Shown: in pieces, positions 1-12,489 of the stretch
How the letters are laid out: every line of letters starts with the position of its first letter
Numbering within the stretch: position 1 is the stretch's first letter
Source: Dermatemys mawii
Lineage: Eukaryota > Chordata > Testudines > Dermatemydidae
Direction of reading: 5' to 3'
Length of the DNA: 64,000 nucleotides
Assembly: GCA_007922305.1 (NCBI GenBank)
Contig: ML677335.1
Location: 38,880,642 to 38,944,641 of the forward strand
Made by a program: the position numbers and the translations under genes
Notes under the pieces: generated by a model
Database searches by the model: none
What the model saw: the letters and a program-made list of their open reading frames with translations, nothing else
Told to the model about the DNA's origin: nothing

Positions 1-1455
1 CAACCACTCACTATTTTTAAGGAGGAAGAATGCTGTATATGAATTGGGTGCATCTTTTGTATTTAGTTGTTAAATAAACCTGATGTTGGCTGCTTACTAC
101 TGTAGTGAATTCCTTCAAGCAGTGAACCCAACAAAATTCTCCTCAGGGAATCTTCCAGCACATATCATTGTGGGTTGTGCACGCATATTAAGGACTATAA
201 GCACCTGATCCTAAGACCAGTCCAGTGAGCATATTTACACTGAGCCTAGATCCTGATCCAATCTGAGCCTAAGAATTTTGGGACATTCTAACCACGTGGA
301 CATCAGCTGAAGTATAAACAATGAAGAATAAAGACAGGAAAGACATTTGTGAGCACAATCCAGGAAGATTCATTTTCAAACACAAGGCACTTCTCTAGAA
401 AGAGATGTCTCTGCTCAGCTTCGGTTTAAAGCATAAAACAAAGACTAGAGAGAAAATACATGGGATCAAGATCCATGACAGGATAAACCTAGGGCCAAAA
501 GGAGATAAAGTGAGGGTACTGTACCTTAAAGAAACTTGTTTTGAAAGCAGAAAGCAAGTACTAAGAGATATCATGTAGGATAAAATAATGCATGAAATCC
601 ACAAAAGGGGAATGGAAAGAATTTAATGGAGAGTAATTGCAAGCCATGTAAAAATAAAAAAGGCAAATACAAATGTTAAAATAATGATAAATACTACCTT
701 GCATTTACCTTTCATCCCAAACCATAGCAGAGAGACAGACAAAGCGAGATAGCTGTGGGGTGAAACTCAGAGATTGCTTAGCAGGGCACACAAATAGCTG
801 AAGGCAGGAAGTGAAGAACCATATTCAATTGAAAGGGCAAGATGAATTTAGAGAGACAATGTAATTACTCAAACTGGAGTCTGGCCAGGATACTTGAGAT
901 ACCACCTCTGCTGTAAAGGCCTGGAATGAGGTAAAACATCAGGGGCAGAAAAGGACAGAGAAGATTATACCATGAAGTTCCAAAATGGTAAAAAGAAGTC
1001 ACCACACAGGTAACAAGGAAAGCTGCACAAGAAGTTAAGCTAAATAACGAGAAATTTTCAAGTGAATTAAAAAGAGGTGCTCAGGGAAGGAGATTTATGG
1101 CAATCCTCTAAGAGGCGGGAACAATAATTTATTCAAGAGAGGGGGAGAAACACTGTAACTCAAAATGTGTCAGAGCCAAGAAGCCAAGTGTAAAGTTTAC
1201 AAATGACACATTCTGTCAGAGGAATTTGAAAGAAATACATTTCACCAGGTCAAAACATAAAAATGTAGCATCTGACTTATAAAAAACCATCAGATTGCAA
1301 TTGTTTGCAACTCAAACCTTAGTCCGTGGCAAGGGACTGTGGAGCTGGCCAGGCTGGAATAAGATAGTAAATACACTCTCAAGACCAGAATGCAGGGAAA
1401 GATAAATAGCCAAACATTTGATGTACAGATTAAACACTGAAAGGTTCAGGCCTCG
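1..1455. other. No gene recognised
   Basis: AT-rich sequence. The only ORFs are short and resemble nothing I know. I see no repeat with readable ends. It could be intergenic or intronic. Confidence 0.5.
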
Positions 1456-1460
1456 TTGAA

Positions 1461-1503
1461 GGAGAAAGAAAGAAAGAAAGAAAGAGAAAGAAAGAAAGAG
1501 AAA
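1461..1503 (+). repeat. GAAA microsatellite
   Basis: Imperfect run of GAAA units broken by extra GA steps. Purine-rich on the plus strand. Simple-sequence repeat with no coding potential. Confidence 0.9.
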
Positions 1504-1620
1504 CCCACAACTCTCTCACAGTGAACAATAGCACCAGGAGCACCACACAAACATGCAGGCTGCAAAAAAGACGTTTTACTGCCGGGTAAAGTCATCTTCA
1601 CACAGACTGGTGACTGGGCC

Positions 1621-1800
1621 TAGTTCTTATATAGGCCTTTTCCACCACAGCTCTCAAAGCATTTCACAAAGGAGGTCAGTATCACTACTCCCATTTTGCA
1701 GATGGGGAAACTGAGGCACAAAGCAGAGAAGTGGCTCACCCAAGGTCACTCAGCAGGCCACTGGTAGAACCACAGATTCTGCCCTGTCTCCATTTAAACT
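1621..1800 (-). repeat. MIR-like CORE-SINE fragment, antisense
   Basis: Contains the antisense MIR core: a 'gatggggaaactgaggca' block followed by 'cccaaggtcactcagca'. These blocks are conserved in amniote MIR copies. Diverged and without readable target-site duplications, so it is an old insertion. Confidence 0.7.
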
Positions 1801-1856
1801 TCTTCTCCATAAACCCTGGCACTGTACTACGTTGGTATTGGGAAAATAAAAACATA

Positions 1857-2230
1857 ATGTGTTGTGACAAAGTTCCAAACCTGTGTTGGTGGGTCCCATG
1901 CTTCTGGGCAGATTAAGTGACATCAGAAACTCGATAAGGCCCCAATGTGACCTCCCTCGCTCCTGGTGGTGGCAAGCATGCAGAGGGACTCCCAAGACTC
2001 TATGGCTGCTGCCAAGACAACTCCCTTGGCTGGTGGGAAGGGCTGGGGGATAAAGAAGGGCAAGGGCCATGCCCGGAAGGCGAAACCTCCCATGGCAGTT
2101 GTTCCTTCTCCTGCTGCACCCCATCAATAGCCGCCGCCCCTCTTTCTCCCCCGACTCATTGTTCCCTCCACTAGCCCTGGCGGTGCTGCTTTCTCAGCTC
2201 CCGGGGCACATGTCCAGGTGGCTACCCACC
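1857..2230. mobile_element. Probable LTR fragment
   Basis: Begins with TGTGACAAAGTTCC and continues into a 'ggtgggtcc' block, which I associate with LTRs common in turtle genomes. The far end is not clear: a GC-rich tract runs into the Tx1 LINE at about 2236. Short ORFs on both strands here are incidental. The family assignment is from memory and the 3' boundary is a guess. Confidence 0.35.
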
Positions 2231-2239
2231 CCCCACATC

Positions 2240-5239
2240 CTGTGGGAGATGGTTTGTGACTCCCGCTTCTTCTATGCCCTGGACAAGAAGAGGTGTGCAA
2301 AAAAACACATCCACTGCCTCTTGGCAGAGGACTGCGCCCTCCTCCAGTGGAGATGCGCGACAGGGCCGGGGCCTTCTATGCTGACCTTTTCCTCCCGGAT
2401 CCAACTGATATCGCTGACTGCAGAGTGTTTTGGGATGAATGCCTGATAGTCAGCACAGGTAATCAGGACTGGCTGGAGTTGCCTCTCACTCTGGCCAAGT
2501 TCTCAGAAGCCTCCATCTCATGCCCACCAATAACTCTCCGGGCACGGACGAGCTGACTGTGGAGTTCTACAATGTGTTCTAGGACGCCCTTGGCCCAGAC
2601 CTTGCCACAATCTGGGCCGAGTCCTTGGGGAGTGGGGTCCTCCCCCTGTCATGCAGGTAATGGTACTTGCCTTGCTGCCAAAGAAGGGGGATCTCTGCGA
2701 TCTTCGGAATTGGCATCCTGTCTCACTCCTCAACATGGACTATAAGGTCGTGGAGAAGGCCATCTTGCTGCGGCTGCGGGCCCTGCTGGCAGACTCAGTC
2801 AATCCCAACCAGACCTACACCACTCCGGGCCATACCATCTTTGATCATCTTTATCTGGTCCAGGATCTCTTGAAGATTGGGTGTAGGGATGCTCTGACAT
2901 TTGCCCTCCTGTCATTGGATCAAGAGAAGGCGTTAAACCGGATGGACCACGGGTATCTCCAGGGCACTCTGCAGGCATTAGGCTTTGGGCCCTGGTGGGG
3001 TGTTTCTACGGGTGCTGAATGCCTGTGTGGAGTGTTTAGTCAGGCTCAACTGGACCCTAACCGCCCCTGTCAGTTCTGGGTGAGGAGTGTGTGTAGGCTG
3101 TCTGCTGTCAGGTCAACTGTATACTCTGGCCATTGAGCCCTTCCTCCATCTCCTTTGTAGGAGGTTGACGAGGTTGGTGCTACATGAGTCGGAGGTGCAG
3201 TTGGTCCTGGCAATGTATGCTGATGATGTGCTCCTTGTGGTTCATGACCAGGACGACCTGGTGCAGGTGAAGGCTTGCCAAGCTGTTTATTCAGTGGCCT
3301 CCTCCACCCAGGTCAACTGGGTCAAGAGCTCTGGCCTGGTAGTTGGGACCTGGTGGTGGACGAGCTCCCTCTCACCCGTGCTTCAGGCCATCTGGTGGAG
3401 CGTGGGTCCACTGCTCCATTTTGGTGTTTACCTTTCTGCCATGCATTCTTCTCCACCGGAGAACTGGCACAGTTTAGAAGGCAGAGTGACTGGGCAGTTT
3501 GGGGGATGGACAGGACTGCTCTGGTGCCTCTCCCTCTGGGGAGAGAGCACTTGTGCTTAACTCATTGGTCCTGTCCATGCTTTGGCACTGGCTCAAAACC
3601 CTGTGCCCACCCCCAGTATTCTTCGCCAATCTCTGTAGATTAGTTGTGGAGGGTTTTTTTTGGCCGGGACTGCACTGAGTGTCTCCATCTCTCCCTGGAA
3701 GAGGGAAGATAGGGCGTGACATGCATGTGCACACAGGTCCATGTCTTCTGCCTCCAGACCCTGCAGAGAATCCTTTATGGTGCAGGTGTCTTGGTGTGGA
3801 GTATATTGGTGCATGCCTTCCTCTGCCGCCCGCAAGGGCTCTGATATGACCAGCAGCTCTTTTTTCTCGACCCTAAGGGGTAGATCTCCTCGCGGAGCAC
3901 CTGCTACATAATCCCCATCTTCGTGTGCAGGTGGCAGAATCCCCCTTGGTGTGCTGGAGATGGTCCTGGCAAGAGTCACCAATATTGAAGACCTCCTGGA
4001 CTATGACCTCGGAGGTTGGGTGGATCCTGAGGAGCTCGGTCAGCGCATGGGGTTCTCCACCCTTATGACCCCTCCAGTGCATCCTCCAGGAGGTGGAGGC
4101 AGCCCTGCACCCCAGGCTCAGTTTTTCCTCGAGCAGGTCCTGTGAGAAGGTGCACCCTGCCCGCCTCTCACACCAGGTCCTCCAGATCTTTTCTTCAGAC
4201 CCCTACCCCATGGACCTTCCCAGACTCCCCTTCTTCATCCCCCGAGCTGGCTGCATGCTGTGCAGCCAGTTTGCTTCCAAACTGCGCCACAAGACCATTT
4301 ATACATGCTCATGCTGCGCACACTTCATTACTCCACCCTCATGGCCACCCAGATACCAAGTGGCGGGACCTTTCACCAGCAGTGGAGGGTGGGGAACCCC
4401 AGTGGGCCGGCTTACATTCCATCTTAGTCCCGCGGCCTGCTAGGGATATCAGCTTGTGGCTCCTCCACAGAGCCATGAGCACAGGCGCGGTTCACCTCTG
4501 TCCCTGAAGCCTGTCCCTTCTGTGGCGTGAGGGAGATCCTGCCGCACACATATGCGCCTTCAATGTGCCAGGCTGCAGCCCCTCTTCCAGCTCCTCCAGA
4601 ACCTCTTATTGAGGTTCTGGCTACACTCTTCTCCACACTTATTTATTTATGCACCCCCAATCCAAGGCCCCACTAAGTCATGGGACCACCTCGTCAATCT
4701 CCTCCTAGCAGTGGCCATGCGTAACATCAAGGAGAGGAGATTGGCAGAGGGGAGGGCGCTGCAACTGTGGGGCTGTTTTCCATTTCTTTATCCATTCACA
4801 TATCCAGGCAGACAAGGCCAGCTCCAGGCACCAGAGCTCCAAGCACATGCCTGGGGCAGCAAGTCGCAGGGGGTGGCCTGATATTCGCCATCAGGGCAGC
4901 AGTCAGACTGTCTTCAGTGGCATGCCTGTGTGAAGTCCGTGGCTGCTGCAGATTCGGTGGCATTTTGGTGGTGGGGACAACAAGGCCGCGGGACCCGTGG
5001 ACCTCCTGCAGAACTGCCACCAAATCCACAGTACGCTGGACCACGCACAGGTGTGCTGCGGAACTTCTGCGCTTGGGGCAGCAAAAACCTTAGAGCTGCC
5101 CCTGCAGGTAGAGTTCCTTTGGGCAGAGTTCCTCCAGGCGGCATCTGCCCACTTTCTCGATGTCTCTGAGGAGCAGTGGGCACTGTCTAGGGTTCTCTGC
5201 ACAGTGACCCCTTCTGATTCCCTAGTTTTGGCCCTTTGA
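2240..5239 (+). pseudogene. Tx1 LINE ORF2 remnant (reverse transcriptase)
   Basis: An intact protein of this type would copy LINE RNA into a nicked genomic target. Homology is scattered over three frames. Frame 1 at 2340-2550 carries the segment upstream of the reverse transcriptase. Frame 2 at 2651-3000 carries early reverse transcriptase blocks, with LLPKKGDLCDLRNWHPVSLL and a later QEKALNRMDHGYL. Frame 3 at 3087-3350 carries the catalytic YADD at 3216-3227. Frame 3 at 3951-4080, frame 2 at about 4200-4507 and frame 1 at 4552-4770 carry the C-terminal region. The last coding piece, with EFLQAASAHF, lies beyond the hAT insertion and ends in a stop at about 5239. At least four frameshifts, stops and the insertion rule out function. 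The catalytic YADD survives, but in a dead frame. Confidence 0.75.
4813..5104. mobile_element. GC-rich non-autonomous hAT-type element with 8-bp duplication
   Basis: A 292-bp element. Its left end 'caaggccagctcc' is roughly the inverse of its right end 'gagctgcccctg'. It is flanked by CAGGCAGA (4805-4812) and CAGGTAGA (5105-5112), a 7-of-8 match consistent with the 8-bp target duplications of hAT transposons. It has no transposase. It splits the Tx1 ORF2: LINE coding sequence is recognisable on both sides. Related elements lie at 23519-23721 and probably 61000-61283. Confidence 0.7.
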
Positions 5240-5294
5240 CCCCCACACCCTGTTCCCATTTTTGCATTTGTTGTCCCCCAAACTTGGTTGGGTT

Positions 5295-5945
5295 CTGAGT
5301 TTAGTAGTACCCTCCACACTGGGAGAGAGGCTTTTAGCAGTGGGCCAGCTAGTGCCCACCCACCCTCACCCTGGTGCTCAAAAGGACCACTCTCTTATAT
5401 CCTTCTGGTCTGACTCTGTCACAATAGAAAGAGAATGTAACCAGTGGAAACAGCCTGTGGAACCTGTCTTTGCTGGAATGATTTACTGCAGTCATGATAT
5501 CTGTCTGAAATATACAAACTTGGGCCCCAGTTCTTCACACACTTAACCATGTAAAGGGTTTAATGCATGTAAGTGTCCCAATGAAACCACTTACATTACT
5601 TGCAGAGGTAAAGTTACTCTTCTGCTCAAGTGTTTTCAGGACTCATATCTTAGTAGGAATACAACAGATGATAGATATAAGATTAATAAAATACAGTCCC
5701 TATATTTATCCTACCTAGATAATACTAGATATTGGGTGGGTGAAGATTTGAGTGAGCCAGTACAGCATAGCAAACAGGATTACTGTACTAAAGCCCTTTG
5801 GAACTGATCCATAGCCCATCAGCACCAAGACACCCAACAACTTGTGTGGATTTTGTATCAGGCTCTAGCTAACCAATCTAAAAAAAGGATGTAGGCAATT
5901 ATTTTGCGAAGGAAAAATGGTGCTGAGATTAAGGGACAAATCTAT
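5295..5945. other. No gene recognised
   Basis: May contain the unresolved 3' end of the Tx1 LINE in its first 100-200 bases. The rest shows no feature I can name. Confidence 0.45.
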
Positions 5946-5948
5946 GTA

Positions 5949-6151
5949 CAGGCATGTCGCATCTTAGGCGTATTTAACATACACGATTTCAGCTTTACAT
6001 GGTCAGCAAAAAAAAAGGGGGGGACTGAAAAACTTCCTGTAGGGGGCATGATTTCACCTGCCATTGAAGTGAATGGGTTCTGGCTATACGTGGTTTCCGC
6101 TTTATGCGGTAACCGTGGAACGGAATCCTCGTGCAAGACACGACATGCCTG
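5949..6151. mobile_element. Tigger/pogo-like mariner MITE with TA duplication
   Basis: Ends are CAGGCATGTCG and CGACATGCCTG, an 11-bp perfect inverted repeat. Each end is flanked by TA (5947-5948 and 6152-6153), the target duplication of Tc1/mariner elements. At 203 bp it has no room for a transposase. The terminal sequence resembles Tigger ends. The internal sequence is also partly self-complementary ('acatggtcagc' against 'cgtggtttccgct'). Confidence 0.75.
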
Positions 6152-6164
6152 TATACAGCTTTCT

Positions 6165-9100
6165 TTCTGTTGGTTTTATTTCCTACAATCTTCAAATATT
6201 TAGAGGAAAACTAGGAATTTCTCAGTTCTGCCTAAAACTAGGAAGTGATTGTAGTAGGGACTCTTGCACAGAAACTGTTTTCAGTAATGAACAAATCTGA
6301 ACACTTAAGTAAAGGTTTCCTCAATTGATTTATTTATTTTATTTACTCATGATGGTCAGCTTCTGTTTCTAACAAATGCCTTCAGAACCAATAGAACTTC
6401 TCAGCATCTTACAGATGAACACACAGTGCTCTTAAAAATGCTATTATTGGAGACATTTAGCCACATACACCTCTCTCTCTCTCTCAATTTCCTGACTTAG
6501 AAGCCAACCCTCTTTGCACAGGACATAGTAAGTAAGGGAAGATGGTGCAGCGTTGAATTAATTTCAGCTTTGCATTGCAGTGGCTAAGGGGAATTCTAAT
6601 CGACAGAGAGAGTGTTCAGCTTGCTAAACAGAAAGCACATCTCATACAAAGCTGAACATTTTTCTCCTTGTCATACAGAATTATCTTAATTATTGTTTCA
6701 AGGAACAGCCTTACATGGAATCATCTAGTAGTCCAAAGTGCGGCTCAGAAACTCATCACTGGAATAATTTACGATTTTTTTCTTCCTAGCATCTTGGGCT
6801 TGTTTGATATGCTTGCCATTTCTCGCTGACAGGGAGGTCGATTAAATCACATTTATATTGTAAACGTATGCATTGCTTTTTACCCTAGGCGGTGGATGAA
6901 GAGATACAGGACCCCATGGGAAAAGCAAGCCAATCCACTTTCATATTGCAAATTTCTGCTGTTCAGAAGAAATGAATGGTTGCCAGGGAGAGCTGGGAAT
7001 TACTCGAGGATGCAAAATGTTATTTTAGAATTCTTTTGAGAGAGGCTTTTCTCTCCCTCCCTCCTCACCATTTTCACATCTTCTGCTAATGCAGCTCACA
7101 TCAGTTTCTATGAAAAAACTGAAGGAATGCACTTCACCAACATTCTTCAGAGGATCTGTATAAATCAGGCTTTTACCCTGCCTGTATAAAGTGGGTCATT
7201 TCTTTACTTTAAAGGGATGGGGGGAAAGGGATTTGTAACATTTTCCAAGGCATTGTGTCTCTCAAATACTGCTCAAGATGGGGAAGGTCACCACATGGTT
7301 TTGAACTAAAAGAAAGTGTTAAAATTGGGGAGGGTAAAGGTCATTGCCTAAGGCCATGGAAAAATGAGGCTGCAATATCATTAACCTAAGAGAACTAATT
7401 AGGAAACATTCAGGTCTTATAAATTATGCAAGGCATTCAATTTATATTTTTTCAGATTCCTACCATAACATAGGTAATTGGAGAACATTTACAGCAACAC
7501 TGTAACCTAATAAAACAATCCTTTCATTAGCATGAAACCTTCTCTCTCATAATCCCATACCTGTAAAACAACAAACAGAATTATTATAACCTGGGAAAGC
7601 TACATGGAACCTCATTCTCTATCCAGGATCATGTTACTATTCCTCCTCCTGGCCATCGCCATTTCATGTACTAGTGAACACTCAAATGACTAGATAAATA
7701 ACTGACCCTACACAATTATATATGCTTTCTGCTGGACTTTATTATGGCAGCACTTATTTAACTGATTTGCTTTTTGGACTATATGCCCTGCTTCTAAGGA
7801 TCATGCAAATTTGGTTCCAAATCCTGCAATGGGGTCTACTCACAGGATCATTGCAGGACTGAGGTCTTACCAATTTTGTCGTCACCCCCCATCAGGATAA
7901 AACATTCTCAAATATCAGCCTGGATTCCTGTTTATTTTTTCAAAGGCTTAAATTGACAAAGCAATGGGGAAAAAGGGAGATTTCTAACTAATCAGTCTCA
8001 AACTCAGATATTTTGCATGTACTTATAATTTGGTGACATATGATTTTTTTGTAAACATACAAATTGGCCAAGTTACTTAGTTTTGCATCCACAACAGATG
8101 CTTTTGAACTGTATAGTACAGAGCTGCCCCCCCAAAAACAAAAATTATCAGTAGACAAAAAATAAATGGGAGTGGGGAGCATGTTTAAACAAAAAAATCA
8201 GCTGATAAAAAATTGACTTGAAAATTCAAAATTCAGAAAATTTCAGCTAACTCTGGTATTTGGGGCCCTTTTTGGGCTTATGTATTCAAATTCTTCCTCA
8301 CCTTCAGATCCGCCATATGTACAGCTTTAAAAGGTGATTATATACTTGATCCAAAACCCGCTTAAGTCAATGGAAAGTCTCTCTCCACTGCCCTCTAGAC
8401 TTACTGTAGGAAATATGAAAGCATACCCTGATGCAGGAGCAAGGTTTTGATAGATGAGTAAAAGACTGAGGAATGAAATACATGGTCATAGAGATTCAGC
8501 TGGTGGAAGATAAAACATGAGCATGAATTCCAATATAATGGACATTTCCTAAAAAGTGGGGGAAATATATCAGTAACAGAGACATCACTGTCCATCATTT
8601 TCCCTCCAGTGAGTTGCAGAGCCAGAGATATACACTGTATAGGCCTGACAACAAAACATATCAATTTTGCCTTTGCAACTTCTTGAGGTTTTTGCTCTTT
8701 CCAAACATTGAAATGTTTACAAACAATGTCTCCAAAAAACACCACGTACTGCTACTGAAATGTCTTCTCACTTCACGCACGTAGTTGTCTCAACTGGTGA
8801 AACTGTATACAGCAAAAACAATGAGGAGGAGAGTTGAATTCCCTAATAATTCAAGCCAATAAAGCTACAGTTAATCAATGGGAACTACTCCTGGAGTAAG
8901 AATGTAGAAAGAGTAATACAATAGGAGCAAAGGTATCAGAAACTGGTTCTTATGAAACAGGCAAAGAAAAGGAGTCCATTTTGCAGCGAACATTTTCAAA
9001 GTGAAAAGCGGAAGTTTTATCCATAAAAACAGGATTTATATTAGATCAAGAAAAATGTCAATGTTATTTCAGGAAAAGCTTCCCATGGCTGAAGAATTTC

Positions 9101-9985
9101 TGTGGACTACCTTGAACAACCCTCTAAGAGATCCCTTCCCATAGCCCAGTCCTCACTCAAGTTGGCTCTCAAAGTGCATCATCTTGCAAACCAAAGGGCT
9201 CCACATTTGAGGACCATTGTGGAGTCTCCAAAAAGCGGTGAAAGCCCCATTATTGGGGTCATTTAAAGCTACAAGTAGGTGGACAAAAAACTAGAAAATA
9301 TACTGACAATAACAATCATGTATTGGCAGGGCAGTGGATTGGATTATGTAATGTGCTTTCATCTTCTATGATGCTTTATGAAAATTAAACTACTACTACT
9401 TCAACCTGAAGCCAGCGTATTTCAAAAAAAAAGCAATTTCCTGGGAACATAAATACTCCAGAACCCTTTCCCCCCATTCATGACTGTATTATCACTCTGC
9501 TAACACTCCCTCTATGAATCAAATTAAAACCTACATGGTTTCCTCCTCATAGCCATACTTAACCAATTTTCACTAGCTGAGATCTGATCCTGTATCACTG
9601 AAGTGCATGTGAGCAGGAACAGCCCCTTATATGGTTACCCTAGTCATGAGGCATGCGATAATTGGCTGAAGAGAACTGTACAGAAAGCAGCCAGTATTAA
9701 ATGTAGTGTAACATATACTCCCTGCATACAAACACCAGCATTTTCCCCACTAAAAGTAATTGATTTCTCTCTTTTCTTATGTAAAACACTCAGTGTGCTG
9801 TGAATCTTGTGATCCATGTTACTCTTAAACATATAGACTTTTCAGTCTTTCAATGCTGCTTTTCTATAATCGACAAGAATGCCACTGATGAAAATCTAGA
9901 GTGTCAGTAGGAATAATTAGAGAAGACAGAGTAACAATGAGCAAGATCCTCAGTTGGTGTAACTCAGCGTACCTCCATGGCCATC
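6165..9985. other. Long stretch without a recognised gene
   Basis: Contains a short CT run at about 6470-6486. There is a Harbinger/Chompy-type scrap near 8335-8380 ('taagtcaatggaaagtct') and an AT-rich dispersed-repeat scrap near 8160-8260. The longest ORF is 114 codons on the minus strand at 8401-8745. It has no recognisable motif and is probably chance. The block at 6555-6760 looks low in repeats and could be conserved non-coding DNA, but I cannot test that. Confidence 0.45.
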
Positions 9986-9990
9986 AGCAG

Positions 9991-10127
9991 GAGGCAGTGT
10001 GTGTAATGGATAGGGTGCTAGGCTGAGAGTCAGGCGATCTAGAGTCTAATCCTGCTTCTGCCTGTCAGTGGCTGTGGAACCCCGACCAAGTCACTTTACC
10101 TCTCTAAGCCTGTTTCCTCAGTTAGCC
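9991..10127 (+). repeat. MIR-like CORE-SINE, sense
   Basis: Follows the MIR order in sense: a tRNA-like head ('aatggatagggtgctagg'), then 'atcctgcttctgcctgtcag', then 'accaagtcacttt' and 'tctctaagcctgtttcctca'. It lacks the 3' part. Diverged and old. Confidence 0.75.
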
Positions 10128-10424
10128 TTTGCTTTGTATGGATTTCTGGGGCAGGGCATTGTTTGTATGTTGCCTAATACAATAGGATACCAATCTTGGT
10201 TGGGATCCCTACATGTCAGCATAATTCAGATATGAATACCGATGATAGCATAAGAGCTTGCGGAAAATTCAAAATTTTAATGACTCTGTCACCAAATTCT
10301 GGTCTGCTTTGCCTGTTTCAAATGGCTCCAGATTCTCCAGATCACATCATAGACAGCCATTAGGGAGATTGCTGCATGTGGTACAGTACTCATGAGTACT
10401 CACTTAGTATCCCAGCAACTCATA

Positions 10425-10650
10425 CATTAAAGAGTAACACACTAGTGAGGCAGGGAAGTGTTATCCCATTTTACAGATAGGGAAATGGCATGCAGAAGGC
10501 CTGATCTACTGTCCATTGAAGTTAATCAAAAGGCTTCCGTTGTCATAAGTGGACTTTGGATCTCACTTACCCAAAGACACACAAAGCCTCTGACAGAATT
10601 AAACACCTATCTCCTGAGTTGCAGTCCAACATCCTAACCAGAAGACTATG
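10425..10650 (-). repeat. MIR-like fragment, antisense, with internal foreign segment
   Basis: Shows the antisense MIR block 'cccattttacagataggg' and a later 'acccaaagacacacaaagc' block. Between them, about 10500-10560 holds 'ccattgaagttaatcaaa', the core of a separate palindromic dispersed element. The MIR appears to have been interrupted or rearranged. Boundaries are approximate. Confidence 0.5.
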
Positions 10651-10685
10651 CTTGGACTATAAAAAATATTCCAAGATCAAGAATC

Positions 10686-10757
10686 AGAGAGGTAGCCGTG
10701 TTAGTCTGGAATTGCAGAAGTGACAAAGAGTCCTGTGGCACCTTAAAGACTAACTAA
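10686..10757 (+). mobile_element. Penelope-like short element, 3'-truncated fragment
   Basis: Carries 'ggtagccgtgttagtctgga' and then 'aaagagtcctgtggcacctt' and 'aaagactaac'. This is the head of the family found more completely at 21770-21952. It breaks off before the hammerhead-like core. Confidence 0.65.
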
Positions 10758-10759
10758 AT

Positions 10760-12485
10760 TTAGATCAAATTCTGGATGAAGGTTCAAGTTAGTTCTTATT
10801 TTTGACTCAGTCCTGCAACCCACGCTCATCTGAGAAATCTTCTGAAATCAATGTGACCGATTGGCTGAGATAGAGTTGCTCTGCTCCTGTGACTAAAGAT
10901 TGCAGGATCTGGTCCTTTATTAGTACAAATTCATCCAGTTTCTGTTTTTCAGCGTCTGCATGAGATGAATAGATTTAAGTTTTGTTCATTGCTGTCCTCA
11001 TTATGACTTTTGCTACTGGAACAAGGTATCATAATTGTAAGACAGGGAGAAACAGTGGCATCCTGTAGCATTTTGACCTTTTCAGCATGTTGTATTGTGA
11101 CCTACTGACCATTCCATCTGCTCATTGGACACTGCAGGGAAGAACAGAATAGTCATGCATGATTAACTAGGATGCAAGGCAGCACAAACTTAATCCATTG
11201 GCGAGAGACTATAAACCCATGTGATTTTCGGAATACCTCATTCAAAATCCAACTTGAGTCCTCTGTCTTCTCCAGCTAAACTGCTGGGACTTTGCTGGTT
11301 TTGATATTATTAGAACATTTATGTTTAGAAGCAAAAGGCATTTTTATGAAGATCCTACAACCTCTGCCTGAGATCTCATTGACAGATCAAGCTTCTTTCA
11401 TGGAAAATGACAATAGACTACCATTCTATGCAGCTCTTTGCAACAAGCAACAAATCATGTTTAATTTCTTGGGTATTCATTATGGTAACATTAATCCATA
11501 TGGCATTAAGCAGAGAGTAATATGCAAGCTTATCATATTTCTCCTGTAATTTAGTATAATTCTGGAATGGCATTTCAAACCTTTTTAACAGCAATCTCCA
11601 AGTACAAACTTTCATAGTATGTAAAATATTATAATATTAAGGTGTCACTAAAGCCTCACATGATAGTAGACTTGTTTCTGGGCCAAAAGACTAAAGACTG
11701 TGGGTTAAAGTCTTACAGATGGGACTTGTGTTTTACATAGGATTCTGCAGTGTCCCTTCTGCTCACTCCTGAAGATGTCTATGTGCAAGTCAAAGACCAT
11801 ATGGCACTTAGTCTAACCCTAGTGTTTTGGCCAACTTTCCTTCTCAATAAAAACAAATGTGAATGTCCTAGGCTTTGTAGGAGCTATCGCTGAGAAGCGC
11901 AAGCAAGCTTTCTACAGACAGTGTTTAGTGGTCATCTACAGGAAGGCCTTTGCAACTGTGGCTGGAGCAGCAAAATGACTAGAACTTATGCTGCTCATTT
12001 GGACATTGCATAACAGCTACTCTGTTGGCCTATATGGATGCTGAACTGTTGCTCAACTTGGAGACTGAAAGGCAAAATATAAAACACTAAGACTTCTGCA
12101 CATGTTGAATTTTAATTTTTAGCATGCACATAAGTATTTGGGATGAACAAAAAAATAAACCCCAGTAAGATATGGACAGTTCCTGCAAGGGAGGGTTTGT
12201 AGGAGAGACCAATATAGAAAAGATTTACAGTTACCATCAGGTGCCTGGCCTCATGTCTTTACCTATTATGAGGTGGAATTCTCAATATTCTCACTTCTAG
12301 ACCAGTCCCAGGGCTATAAAACTATGTGTATCAGTTGTGTTTTGATACCTGCAGTTCTTCCCTTTGGGAGTCACATTCAGTGACTAATCAGCCTTAACAA
12401 AAAAGGCATTATTTTAACAGAGGGAACAAAGCATTCAGAGAAAAAGGATTTTAAAACAGTCTACATGCATGTCTAGCTACCAAAA
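10760..12485. other. No gene recognised
   Basis: AT-rich. ORFs of 65-85 codons at 11292-11615 overlap on opposite strands and have no motif. No repeat with clear ends. Confidence 0.45.
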
Positions 12486-12489
12486 GCTA

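Larger units (their letters stand above)
2236..5290 (+). mobile_element. Tx1-clade non-LTR retrotransposon (LINE), 5'-truncated
   Basis: About 3 kb of a LINE in sense orientation that starts inside ORF2, so the 5' end is missing. It runs through the reverse transcriptase and the C-terminal region to a stop near 5239, followed by a short apparent 3' UTR whose end I cannot place. A 292-bp hAT-type element interrupts it at 4813-5104, so the LINE is older than that insertion. It is much more GC-rich than the surrounding DNA. The clade call rests on the reverse transcriptase and C-terminal sequence resembling proteins named 'transposon TX1' in vertebrates. Confidence 0.75.

Noticed and set aside
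2651..3136. 161-codon open frame, the longest in the window, as a host gene
   Set aside because: It encodes reverse transcriptase blocks and continues as the same LINE in other frames; it is a transposon remnant.
4767..5319. ORFs of 79-138 codons around 5 kb
   Set aside because: Most cross the GC-rich hAT element. Only the tail of the 4997-5239 frame matters, as the LINE C-terminus.
9991..10050. tRNA gene
   Set aside because: The tRNA-like head belongs to a MIR SINE; no cloverleaf or terminator.
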